NCBI GenBank assembly: GCA_902799345.1
Contig: CADBZW010000003.1
Span: 62,001 to 126,000 of the forward strand
Direction: 5' to 3'
Origin: an uncultured Bacteroidia bacterium
GTDB lineage: Bacteria > Bacteroidota > Bacteroidia > Bacteroidales > F082
Length of the DNA: 64,000 nucleotides
A model generated the notes under the pieces. That model ran no database searches and had not been told where the DNA came from. It saw only the letters and a program-made list of their open reading frames with translations. The position numbers and the translations under genes are program-made. Positions 16,775 to 23,908 of this stretch are shown piece after piece. Each line of letters starts with the position of its first letter. Positions within the stretch are counted from its first letter, which is position 1.

Positions 16775-17701
16775 ATGAAAAACAAAAACTACATCGTTCA
16801 TCTGGCCGGCGTGGTCGCCATGATTTTCTGGGGCATGTCGTTCGTTTGGTCGACGCAGGTCTACCAAAGCCTCAACCCCACGGCAACGATTTTCCTGCGT
16901 CTTGTGGTGGCCACCATCTTCTTCAGCGCAATTCTATTTGCTTTCCGCTTGAACGAAAAAATCAAGAAGGAACATCTAGGGCTCTTCGCCCTAGCGGCCA
17001 TGTTCGAGCCGTTCCTTTATTTCATCTTCGAAGGCTATGGGCTGAAAAACACCTCCCCTGTCATCGGCTCCGCCATCATCGCCATGATCCCCTTGGTGAC
17101 GCCCATCGCGGCACGCATCTTCCTCAAGGAACGGCTGACGCCCATGAACATCGTGGGATTCATTGTTTCCTTTGTGGGAGTCATCGTTTTGCTCCTCAAC
17201 AAAGACCTTGAGTTCACCGCCTCTCCCAGAGGCATCCTATTCCTTAGCGGCGCCGTCATCGTGGCTGTGGGCTATTCCATCGCGCTCATCAAGCTAACGA
17301 AGCTATACAAGCCACTGACAATCACATGGATGCAAAACATCATTGGAATGTTGTATTTCATTCCTTTAGTCCTCATCATGGAACGGTTTCAGCCGTCCAA
17401 CTTTGCCAATGTGGGCAGTTACATCGTTCCGTTGGTCTGTCTCGGTGTGTTTTGCAGTGCAGTTGCCTATGCCCTATGGGCCTTCGCTTATAGCAAGCTC
17501 GGAGCCTCGCGTGCCAATGTCTACAGCAACCTGATACCCGTCTTCACGGCCATCTTCAGCTACCTTTTGGCCATGGAAGAGATGACGGTGTTCAAAATCA
17601 TCGGCATCGTCGTGGTGGTGGTAGGATTGGTGCTGTCGCAAATGAGGACGGGAGACGAAGGACGGAGGACGGGAGACAAAAGACGGGAGAAAGATAACTA
17701 A
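16775..17701 (+). CDS. EamA-family (DMT) transporter
   Basis: 308 residues with ten predicted membrane segments in two EamA halves (GVVAMIFWGMSFVWSTQVY ... TIFLRLVVATIFF and ILFLSGAVIVAVGYSIALI ... SRANVYSNLIPVFTAIFSYL). Drug/metabolite exporters of this family move small metabolites or amino acids; the substrate cannot be read from sequence. The C-terminal tail MRTGDEGRRTGDKRREKDN is encoded by a purine-rich GGAGAC/GGAGGAC repeat (17642-17690) that looks like added low-complexity DNA. Followed after 20 bases by the four-helix-bundle gene. Confidence 0.9.
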   Translation: MKNKNYIVHLAGVVAMIFWGMSFVWSTQVYQSLNPTATIFLRLVVATIFFSAILFAFRLNEKIKKEHLGLFALAAMFEPFLYFIFEGYGLKNTSPVIGSAIIAMIPLVTPIAARIFLKERLTPMNIVGFIVSFVGVIVLLLNKDLEFTASPRGILFLSGAVIVAVGYSIALIKLTKLYKPLTITWMQNIIGMLYFIPLVLIMERFQPSNFANVGSYIVPLVCLGVFCSAVAYALWAFAYSKLGASRANVYSNLIPVFTAIFSYLLAMEEMTVFKIIGIVVVVVGLVLSQMRTGDEGRRTGDKRREKDN

Positions 17702-17721
17702 CAACTAAAACAGATAACATT

Positions 17722-18084
17722 ATGCGTCCATTTGAGGAACTAAGGATTTGGCAAGATGCCCAAGAAATAGCATTGGCAATCTACGCCTTGCTAAAAGACA
17801 ATAAGGATTATGGTTTCCGTGACCAAATTCAACGTGCAGCCATTTCTATATCCAACAATATTGCTGAAGGCAGTGGATACAACTCAGACAGAACGATGAT
17901 TCGTTACCTAAAAATATCTCGCGGTAGTTGCAATGAGGTTAGGAATATGCTTTATCTTTGCCCGAAACTTAACTATTGTGCAGAAGAAATAGCCCAAGAA
18001 TTAAACAAACGATGCAAATCACTTTCCAATGCTATCGGAGCCTTTATCTCCTATCTAGAAAATGACAAAGGACAGAAAACATAA
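17722..18084 (+). CDS. Four-helix bundle protein (S23/IVP-like)
   Basis: 120 residues matching the S23 or 23S rRNA intervening-sequence-protein family: FEELRIWQDAQEIALAIY at the N-terminus, FRDQIQRAAISISNNIAEG and the ISRGSCNEVRNML helix. The family is found both inside 23S rRNA insertions and as free-standing chromosomal genes; its molecular role is unclear. Here it is free-standing, more AT-rich than its neighbours, and sits between low-complexity repeat DNA on both sides, which suggests acquisition (inference). Confidence 0.9.
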   Translation: MRPFEELRIWQDAQEIALAIYALLKDNKDYGFRDQIQRAAISISNNIAEGSGYNSDRTMIRYLKISRGSCNEVRNMLYLCPKLNYCAEEIAQELNKRCKSLSNAIGAFISYLENDKGQKT

Positions 18085-18130
18085 GACTGAAGACTGAAGA
18101 CGGAGGACAGAGGATAGAGGACAAAGGGCC
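18085..18130 (+). repeat. Degenerate GAAGACT/GAGGACA repeats
   Basis: GACTGAAGACTGAAGACGG followed by AGGACAGAGGATAGAGGACA: imperfect 7-base units flanking the perfect heptamer array. Similar to the purine-rich stretch at 17642-17690. Confidence 0.6.
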
Positions 18131-18276
18131 AAGTCCCAAGTCCCAAGTCCTAAGTCCCAAGTTCTAAGTCCCAAGTCCTAAGTCCCAAGTCCTAAGTCCC
18201 AAGTCCTAAGTCCTAAGTCCCAAGTCCTAAGTCCCAAGTCCTAAGTCCCAAGTCCTAAGTCCCAAGTCCCAAGTCC
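18131..18276 (+). repeat. Heptamer tandem array (AAGTCCY), about 21 copies, abutting the trmH start
   Basis: Twenty full 7-bp units plus 6 bases, alternating AAGTCCC and AAGTCCT with one AAGTTCT. The array runs without interruption into the ATG at 18277, leaving no ordinary leader or ribosome-binding sequence. Confidence 0.97.
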
Positions 18277-19047
18277 ATGATATCCAGCAAAACAAACCCA
18301 AAGATAAAAAACCTCGTCAAGCTACAAAAGGCTTCCGAGCGCCGCGAGCAGAACCGCATCCTCATCGAGGGACAACGTGAGATTGAGCGCGCACAGGCCT
18401 GTGGATTCGAGATTGAACAACTGTATGTGTGCGAACCCTTGCTGCGCGAGCCAGTCAAAGTGAAGGCAGCCTTCACCGAGACCGTCACGGAAGAGGTGTT
18501 CGACAAAATCGCCTATCGTGAGGGCAGCGACGGGCTTTTGGCCGTGTCCATACCTAAATACAAGAGCCTCAGCGAGTTCAAACCCAAGAAAGATGCTTTA
18601 ATCATCGTCTTGGAAACTGTCGAAAAACCCGGCAACCTCGGTGCCGTGATGCGCACTGCCGACGCGGCGGGCGTGGATGCCGTCATCGTGGCCGACCCCG
18701 CCACCGACCTCTTCAACCCCAACGCCATCCGCGCTAGCATTGGCTGTATCTTCAGCGTGCCGGTGTATGCCTGTTCCACCGAGGAATGTATTCAATGGCT
18801 GAAAAAGAACGGCATCACCATCTATTGCACCTACCTCAAGGCCTCCATCGACTACCTTGACGCCGATTTCCGCAAGGCTTCTGCCCTCGTGATGGGTACC
18901 GAGGCCACGGGCATCTCCGATGCCTGGGTCGAGGCCGCCGACCAAAACATCATCATCCCCATGAACGGCATCGCCGACTCGCTCAACGTGTCGGTGACCA
19001 CCGCCATCGTCACCTTCGAGGCCGTGCGGCAACGCAGAAAACCATGA
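18277..19047 (+). CDS. TrmH/SpoU-family RNA 2'-O-methyltransferase
   Basis: 256 residues. An N-terminal substrate-binding domain (SERREQNRILIEGQREIERA) precedes the SPOUT domain with its three motifs: NLGAVMRTADAAGVDAV, LVMGTEATGISDAW and IPMNGIADSLNVSVTTAI, which form the trefoil-knot AdoMet site with catalytic Arg and Asn. Likely methylates a ribose in rRNA or tRNA (RlmB-like); the target is not assigned. The start codon directly follows a heptamer tandem array, and the stop overlaps the next EamA start (ATGA). Confidence 0.94.
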   Translation: MISSKTNPKIKNLVKLQKASERREQNRILIEGQREIERAQACGFEIEQLYVCEPLLREPVKVKAAFTETVTEEVFDKIAYREGSDGLLAVSIPKYKSLSEFKPKKDALIIVLETVEKPGNLGAVMRTADAAGVDAVIVADPATDLFNPNAIRASIGCIFSVPVYACSTEECIQWLKKNGITIYCTYLKASIDYLDADFRKASALVMGTEATGISDAWVEAADQNIIIPMNGIADSLNVSVTTAIVTFEAVRQRRKP

Positions 19048-19943
19048 AAAAAGACTATTTCCTGCTGCATCTCTCCGTCTTCATCGCTGGTTTCACTGGC
19101 GTATTGGGGCGACTCATCACCTTGGACTCCGCCATTTTGGTGTGGTGGCGCATGGCTGCGGCGGCGGTGATTATGTTCTTGTATTTGCGAATTACAACAC
19201 GGCGTGGTGCAGACGCATGCGATGCGTCCCTACAAAGGTACAAATTCAGGGACGTGTTGCAGATGGGCGGCGTGGGTATGTTGTTGTGCCTGCATTGGGT
19301 GTTTTTCTACGCCTCCATCAAGGCGTCAAACGTCAGCATCGGCGTGGTGTGTTTCTCGCTGGTCGGGTTTTTCACGGCATTGTTTGAACCTATCATCAAT
19401 AGGCACAGATTCTCGGGCAGGGAATTTCTCTTCAGCCTGCTCACTATTTTAGGCATTTATTTAATTTTCCAATTCGACGCGCGCTACCGCTTGGGCATCG
19501 TCTTAGGCGTGGTCTCGTCAGCATTATACGCCTTGTTTGCCATCGCCAACCAACGTGTAGGCAAGCACTACGAAGCCAAGAACATGCTGCTTTGGGAAAT
19601 GGTCGGCGGACTCATCGGGCTGACTTGCCTCTTACCTTTATATAATATGTTCATCCCCGTTGGGCGGCTTTATCCTGTCGGGATGGACTATGCCTATCTG
19701 GCTTTTATGGTGGTGGTGTGCACTATCGGCCTCTGCCTCTTGCAAATCATCGTCTTGCAAAGGATTCCAGCTTTCACCGTCAATTTGACCTACAATTTGG
19801 AGCCGGTGTATAGCATCATCCTCTCCATGTTCATCTTCAGCGAATACAAGGAATTGAATTTCTCGTTCTGCATTGGCATCGCTTTGATTATCATCTCGGT
19901 GGTGCTGCAAACTTGGAGCGAGATTAAGAGACGAAAGACATAA
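19044..19943 (+). CDS. EamA-family transporter with in-frame palindrome
   Basis: 299 residues, ten hydrophobic segments, two EamA halves (GFTGVLGRLITLDSAILVWW ... and MDYAYLAFMVVVCTIGLCLL ... TVNLTYNLEPVYSIILSM). Start overlaps trmH by 4 bases. Between the second and third membrane segments, the loop TTRRGADACDASLQRYKF (residues about 51-68) is coded by DNA carrying the GACGCAT-gcg-ATGCGTC palindrome that also occurs between genes, so the loop looks enlarged by an inserted element. The substrate is unknown. Confidence 0.9.
   Translation: MKKDYFLLHLSVFIAGFTGVLGRLITLDSAILVWWRMAAAAVIMFLYLRITTRRGADACDASLQRYKFRDVLQMGGVGMLLCLHWVFFYASIKASNVSIGVVCFSLVGFFTALFEPIINRHRFSGREFLFSLLTILGIYLIFQFDARYRLGIVLGVVSSALYALFAIANQRVGKHYEAKNMLLWEMVGGLIGLTCLLPLYNMFIPVGRLYPVGMDYAYLAFMVVVCTIGLCLLQIIVLQRIPAFTVNLTYNLEPVYSIILSMFIFSEYKELNFSFCIGIALIIISVVLQTWSEIKRRKT
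19212..19228. repeat. GACGCAT-gcg-ATGCGTC palindrome inside the EamA gene
   Basis: Perfect 7-bp arms, followed by CCTACAAAG. The core is the same as the intergenic copy at 12936-12954 (GGACGCAT-gca-ATGCGTCC). Confidence 0.85.
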
Positions 19944-19965
19944 TCAACCGCCCATTGATTCTCTC

Positions 19966-20028
19966 AGATTTTGAAGGCATGTCATACCGACCGATGAAAG
20001 AGGGGGCGTATCTATGCCTTCAAAATCT
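19966..20028. repeat. 63-bp inverted-repeat element, copy A
   Basis: Perfect 15-bp arms AGATTTTGAAGGCAT and ATGCCTTCAAAATCT enclose 33 bases starting GTCATACCGA. The reverse complement of 23754-23803 shares arm and adjacent sequence (TTGAAGGCATGTCATACCGA), so it is a dispersed element. It lies between convergent genes. Confidence 0.9.
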
Positions 20029-20069
20029 TCGGAAACGCTCCGCATTCGACGGAGTCAATGACATGGGCA

Positions 20070-21020
20070 TCACAATTTCACCCTGACAAACACTGGATAA
20101 TGGTCCGATGGATTGTGGCGGATATACTTATCGAAGGTGATCTCCTGTGGTGCATCGTTGCCTTTTAGGGCTTCTTCGGTATCATCAGGGGTCCAATAGC
20201 TGTCGGTAAGCACGCCGTAGGCCTCCACCTGAATAGCCTTCGACACAAACACATGGTCGATGCGGCTCGTTGAGTACAAATCCGTCTTGAAATTGTTGAA
20301 AGTGCCGTTTTCCGCAAAGCGGATGCGTGCCGTTTCGTATGAGTCCTTCAACATTCCCGATTGCGTGAAGATGGTATAAATCTCATTGTTTTGGTCCACA
20401 TTGAAGTCGCCCGTAAGGATGACAGGATGCCCCTGTGCAATCTCGTTGATGCGGGCCATGACGAGTTTTGCCGCCTCACGACGTGCCACCACACCGATAT
20501 GGTCCATGTGGAGGTTGAAATAATAAAACACTCGCTGTGTATCGTTTTTCCTGCGGTTGAAGAGACCGTGACGCATCCTTGGGGCTTTCACGCCAAACTT
20601 ACCCCAAGTGCAGACGCGGACACATACGGCGTCCCATCCCAAGCCGGGCTTGTCGGGCGTTTCGCTGAGCCAGAAGTCCCCATGGTCGAGGAGTTTGATT
20701 TTGTCTTTCTTGTAGAAAATGGCTTCATGTTCGCCGCCATGCACACCGTCGTCGCGCCCAACACCGATGTAGTCGTAGCCGTCGAGGGCATTCTTCATGT
20801 CGCCAAGTTGCTCATACAGTACCTCTTGCGTGCCGAAGATGTCGGGAGCCATGAAGTTCACCTGATCGCAGATGACCTGGCAGCGTTTGGCCCATTGTTC
20901 GCCTTGCACGCTGTCGTTCCAGTTCTTGTAACGGATGTTGTAGGAGCCGACCAGCAGGTCTTGTGCTGATAGTTGGAAGGATGCCACTATGATGAGGGCA
21001 ATGAGGAGGAGTTTTTTCAT
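20070..21020 (-). CDS. Exported endonuclease/exonuclease/phosphatase family protein
   Basis: 316 residues with signal peptide (MKKLLLIALIIVASFQLSAQ). EEP-fold catalytic blocks in order: GSYNIRYKNWND (Asn), FGTQEVLYEQL (metal Glu), YYFNLHMDHIG (His), ILTGDFNVDQNNEIY (Asp/Asn), TSRIDHVFVS and NPSDHYPVFV (general-base Asp-His). The complete set predicts an active metal-dependent phosphodiesterase or nuclease in the periplasm or outside. The substrate may be DNA, phospholipid or inositol phosphate. A -7 element lies at 21042-21049. Confidence 0.92.
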   Translation of the reverse strand: MKKLLLIALIIVASFQLSAQDLLVGSYNIRYKNWNDSVQGEQWAKRCQVICDQVNFMAPDIFGTQEVLYEQLGDMKNALDGYDYIGVGRDDGVHGGEHEAIFYKKDKIKLLDHGDFWLSETPDKPGLGWDAVCVRVCTWGKFGVKAPRMRHGLFNRRKNDTQRVFYYFNLHMDHIGVVARREAAKLVMARINEIAQGHPVILTGDFNVDQNNEIYTIFTQSGMLKDSYETARIRFAENGTFNNFKTDLYSTSRIDHVFVSKAIQVEAYGVLTDSYWTPDDTEEALKGNDAPQEITFDKYIRHNPSDHYPVFVRVKL

Positions 21021-21041
21021 AGGAATATCAATTTATTGGGA

Positions 21042-21049
21042 CAAAAATA
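21042..21049 (-). promoter_or_regulatory. -7 element TATTTTTG (minus strand)
   Basis: Consensus match 21 bases before the ATG at 21020. Confidence 0.7.
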
Positions 21050-21097
21050 AAAAAATAATGTGTATGATTTTTAATCTCCTGAAAAAAACACAATATA

Positions 21098-21169
21098 GAG
21101 ACGCAACTGATTGCGTCTCGAATATCATCAATCATTGCCGTGTAGAGACGCACTCAATGCGTCTCTACA
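21098..21169. repeat. Two neighbouring GAGACGCA palindromes
   Basis: GAGACGCAA-ctga-TTGCGTCTC (21098-21119) and TGTAGAGACGCA-ctcaa-TGCGTCTCTACA (21141-21169). The second has perfect 12-bp arms and overlaps the last codon and TAG stop of the GNAT gene (21165-21167). They may also act as its terminator, although no T-run follows. Confidence 0.88.
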
Positions 21170-21749
21170 AAAGAGAACAAACCATTTTATTATACCATGC
21201 CCCAAACACAAACATCTCCTCACTGAAAGCGAACCCCTCACATTCATAATACCTTTGCAGACGCGGTTTGTCTTTGTCAACAAGTAATGTAACCTTTTGA
21301 AAGCCATTGCTTAAAGAAAAATCAACGCGGTCGCGCATCAGCATCTTACCGATGCCTGCGCCCCTATAATCGGATAGAAGTGCCATGCTATCCAAATAAA
21401 ACTCGCCCGGACCGGTTTCCATTGCTTTGTGGTTCAAATCCATGCCAGATGTCTGCTGCACGAGGCCGAAGGTCTTTTCGCGCATCTTCGCATAACGGGC
21501 GCCATCGTAGGCCACCAATCCACCCACCGCACAGCCATCAACCTCTGCAATGCGTGTGTTGCGGTAACTATACAAGGTGTCGTCCATGCGACAAATCCCA
21601 ACCAAATGCTCGTAGAGAACACGTTGGTTATCGGGAAGAGCCGCATCCATGTCAAGCAGTTCAATGCCTGCCAAAACCACTCGCGCAATGAAAGGGGCAT
21701 CCTCCGATGTGGCATCACGAAGCTGGACTATGGGGAAAACAGGTTGCAT
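21165..21749 (-). CDS. GNAT-family N-acetyltransferase
   Basis: 194 residues from the ATG at 21749, which overlaps the MFS stop as TGATG; the longer frame upstream is a shadow of the MFS gene. GNAT motifs: N-terminal VQLRDATSEDAPFIARVV, the acceptor region EFYLDSMALLSDYRGAGIGKMLM with the acetyl-CoA loop R-G-A-G-I-G, and LLVDKDKPRLQRYYECEGF. Transfers an acetyl group to an amine; substrate unknown. Its stop codon is provided by a palindromic repeat, so the natural C-terminus may have been altered. Confidence 0.9.
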   Translation of the reverse strand: MQPVFPIVQLRDATSEDAPFIARVVLAGIELLDMDAALPDNQRVLYEHLVGICRMDDTLYSYRNTRIAEVDGCAVGGLVAYDGARYAKMREKTFGLVQQTSGMDLNHKAMETGPGEFYLDSMALLSDYRGAGIGKMLMRDRVDFSLSNGFQKVTLLVDKDKPRLQRYYECEGFAFSEEMFVFGAWYNKMVCSLL

Positions 21750-22942
21750 CAACGTAGTTTGTTTCTCTGATAATGAGGCGTTACAACGACAACGAAGAAA
21801 ACGAGCGACACCAGCACCGAGGCCGAGGCCACCAGATAAGCCGCCGAGAACGAGAAATGCTCGGCCAGCATGCCGCCCGAGAAGATGCCGATGCCGAGAC
21901 CCAAGTCCCATGTGGTGAGATAGGTGGAGGTGGCGGTGCCACGTTGCGCATTGGTGCCCAAGTTGATGAACAAGGCATTGAACGACGGGAATGCCGCACC
22001 AAAGCCCAAGCCACAGCATAAGGCTATCAGCAGGAACGCCGCAGCCGTATAGTCCGTGCCCAAGGCGTTGCAATGATGGCACATGCCCAAGCCGAACATG
22101 GCCAACACGACGATGCCCAGACCCAAGGCGATGGTCTGCGTCACCTTGCCCTTGTCCACCATCTTGCCTGCAAACAGGCGCGAGGCAATGAGTCCGACGG
22201 CATAGACCGTGAAGAACAAGCCGCTGCTGATGGTCAGGCCCATCTCTTTGGCATAGAGGGCGATGTAATTCGAGATCTGTCCGTAGGCGAAAGCCAACAA
22301 GGTGAACGAAACGCCAGCCAGCAGGCCTTTCAACAAGATGAAACGGTCCAAGGAGATGGGCGGGCGCTTGACGGGTGGCCTTACTTTGGTCTGAATCCTT
22401 GAGGCAAACAGAGCCGCCAACAAGCTGCAGCCCATGCAGCCCAAGAAGATGGCGTTGAAGCTGAAATGCTCGTAAACGAACAATCCCGTCATCGGGCCGA
22501 CAGCCATGGCGATGTTGTTGGCCACGCCATAATAGCCGATGCCCTCTCCCCTATGCTCCGACGGCACCACATCGATGACCAAGGTGTTGCCGCCCACCGA
22601 GGTAAGGCCGAAAGCCAGACCATGCACAATGCGTACTATTATTAATATGGTGATGGTAGCCGCAAAAAGATAACCCACGAACACTGCGGTAAAGATGGAC
22701 AAAGCCAAGAGATACAGGGGCTTGCGCTTAAAGGTATCCATCATATAGCCAGAGAAGGGGCGCACCACTAAAGTGGCGAGTGTGTAACAAGAGATGACCG
22801 TGCCAATCACCGCATTGCCTGCCTGGTATTTCTCCATGATGAAGAAAGGCAGCACGGGCAGCAACAGGTAGAACGAGAAGAAAAACAAGAAGTTCGCTGC
22901 ACAAAGGCAGAGGTAATTCTTATTGAATAGTTTTTCTTCCAT
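21749..22942 (-). CDS. MFS transporter (drug/sugar efflux type)
   Basis: 397 residues from ATG 22942; earlier in-frame starts lie in the promoter. Twelve membrane segments with MFS marks: PFSGYMMDTFKRKPLY (the GxxxDxxxRR-type loop 2-3), RIVHGLAFGLTSVGGNT and the central loop RIQTKVRPPVKRPP. Similar to AraJ-type efflux carriers; substrate unknown. Coupled by a 1-base overlap to a GNAT acetyltransferase, a pairing that suggests modification and export of the same small molecule (inference). Confidence 0.93.
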   Translation of the reverse strand: MEEKLFNKNYLCLCAANFLFFFSFYLLLPVLPFFIMEKYQAGNAVIGTVISCYTLATLVVRPFSGYMMDTFKRKPLYLLALSIFTAVFVGYLFAATITILIIVRIVHGLAFGLTSVGGNTLVIDVVPSEHRGEGIGYYGVANNIAMAVGPMTGLFVYEHFSFNAIFLGCMGCSLLAALFASRIQTKVRPPVKRPPISLDRFILLKGLLAGVSFTLLAFAYGQISNYIALYAKEMGLTISSGLFFTVYAVGLIASRLFAGKMVDKGKVTQTIALGLGIVVLAMFGLGMCHHCNALGTDYTAAAFLLIALCCGLGFGAAFPSFNALFINLGTNAQRGTATSTYLTTWDLGLGIGIFSGGMLAEHFSFSAAYLVASASVLVSLVFFVVVVTPHYQRNKLR

Positions 22943-22965
22943 GATATAAGGCTCGTTTCGGGCGG

Positions 22966-22973
22966 CAAAAATA
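22966..22973 (-). promoter_or_regulatory. -7 element TATTTTTG of the MFS-GNAT operon
   Basis: Consensus match 24 bases before ATG 22942. Confidence 0.7.
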
Positions 22974-22984
22974 CGGAAAAAAGG

Positions 22985-23323
22985 CACATCCCTATGGGAT
23001 ACTTAAGGCTTTTCTGGTTGTTTTTACCGAGCGAGCATCCCTATGGGATGCAAAAACAACCCGTTTTCGGAAATTTTGTCAGTATATTTTGGCTATTTTT
23101 ATGCAAAAATCGGAAATTTTGTCATTAAAAACTCCGATTTTAACCCGTTTTTGGCCTTGGCAAAGAATTTGACTAAGTGGAGTCGTCCGAACGAAAGGAA
23201 AGGGACGAAGAAAAGAAAGATGGTTAATCTAGATTGCTTCGTTCCTCGCAATGACGCGAAGCGACAATAATTAAACGATTAAACAAACAACAATTAAACA
23301 ATTAAAAATAGGAGATCAAAACC
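22985..23323. repeat. Non-coding 339-bp stretch with nested palindromes and direct repeats
   Basis: No convincing gene. It holds ATCCCTATGGGAT (22988-23000); a nested palindrome with GGTTGTTTTT (23017-23026) and AAAAACAACC (23052-23061) around GCATCCC-TAT-GGGATGC (23035-23051); a direct repeat CGGAAATTTTGTCA at 23068 and 23111; and AACCCGTTTT near 23058 and 23141. A REP-like segment follows (ATTGCTTCGTTCCTCGCAAT at about 23234), then AAACAATTAAA-type repeats at 23271-23310 before the hsp20 start. Confidence 0.75.
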
Positions 23324-23749
23324 ATGTTAGTAACTAGAAGAAACCAAGACTTCATGCCTACTCTGTTCAACGAACTGATGAACTGGAACGACACGACTTA
23401 TTCAACGCCTCGCATGAACATCATGGAGACGAAAGACAACTACAAACTCGAACTCTGCATCCCTGGCCTCACCAAGGAAGACGTCAAGTTGAGCATCGAC
23501 GCCGAAGGCAACCTCGTCGTCGAGATGGTCAAAGAGAACAAGAGCGAGAAGAAAGAGAACAAGGACGAGATGCGCTACCTGCGCCACGAGTTCTCGGTTG
23601 AGCACTTCCGCCAGACCGTGATGTTGCCCGAGGACATCCACAAGGAGCAGATCAGCGCCAAGGTCGAAAACGGCATCCTCGACATCGTCATCCCGAAGGT
23701 GACCACTGAAGAGAAGAAGCAGGCCGTGCAGACCATCGAGGTTTGCTAA
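23324..23749 (+). CDS. Small heat shock protein, Hsp20/alpha-crystallin family
   Basis: 141 residues. ATP-independent holdase chaperone. The alpha-crystallin domain (about 28-135) shows RMNIMETKDNYKLELCIPG, LSIDAEGNLVVEM, the RHEFSVEHFRQTVMLPED strand and the KVENGILDIVIPK end motif (A-x-x-x-n-GvL type). The C-terminal extension is short and ends VQTIEVC, with V-Q-T-I near the usual I-x-I anchor. A purine-rich AGGAG at 23310-23314 is one of few good ribosome sites in this window. The upstream region contains direct repeats that could be regulatory. Ends before a dispersed inverted repeat and a terminator. Confidence 0.95.
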   Translation: MLVTRRNQDFMPTLFNELMNWNDTTYSTPRMNIMETKDNYKLELCIPGLTKEDVKLSIDAEGNLVVEMVKENKSEKKENKDEMRYLRHEFSVEHFRQTVMLPEDIHKEQISAKVENGILDIVIPKVTTEEKKQAVQTIEVC

Positions 23750-23753
23750 GGCG

Positions 23754-23803
23754 TTGAAGGCATTGATACACTCGGCTAAAGCCTCGGTATGACATGCCTT
23801 CAA
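23754..23803. repeat. Inverted-repeat element, copy B
   Basis: TTGAAGGCAT ... ATGCCTTCAA (10-bp perfect arms, 30-base interior with a GGCTAAAGCC inner hairpin). Read on the minus strand it begins TTGAAGGCATGTCATACCGA, identical to the start of copy A at 19971. Confidence 0.88.
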
Positions 23804-23814
23804 TACTATCCCAC

Positions 23815-23848
23815 AACGGGACGGAATCATCCGCCCCGTTTTTTTTGT
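23815..23848 (+). terminator. Rho-independent terminator after hsp20
   Basis: Stem AACGGG-a-CGGA, loop ATCA, TCCG-c-CCCGTT (10 paired bases and one mismatch), followed by eight T. Confidence 0.92.
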
Positions 23849-23882
23849 TTTTCCTTCTGCGTTTCCCAACACTATTATTTTG

Positions 23883-23890
23883 TACCTTTG
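23883..23890 (+). promoter_or_regulatory. -7 element TACCTTTG of the porin gene
   Basis: Consensus match 18 bases before ATG 23909. Confidence 0.75.
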
Positions 23891-23908
23891 TCGCAAATTT
23901 GAAAGCCT

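Noticed and set aside
17722..18084. Intervening sequence of a 23S rRNA gene
   Set aside because: No rRNA sequence flanks the S23-like gene; it lies between protein genes.
18131..18276. CRISPR array
   Set aside because: The repeat unit is 7 bp without spacers and there are no cas genes; it is a simple tandem repeat.
21750..22082. N-terminal extension of the GNAT gene
   Set aside because: The extension overlaps the MFS gene out of frame; the TGATG overlap at 21747-21751 marks the proper start.
23043..23270. 75-residue frame upstream of hsp20
   Set aside because: It covers palindromes and a REP-like repeat, and its peptide has no family features.
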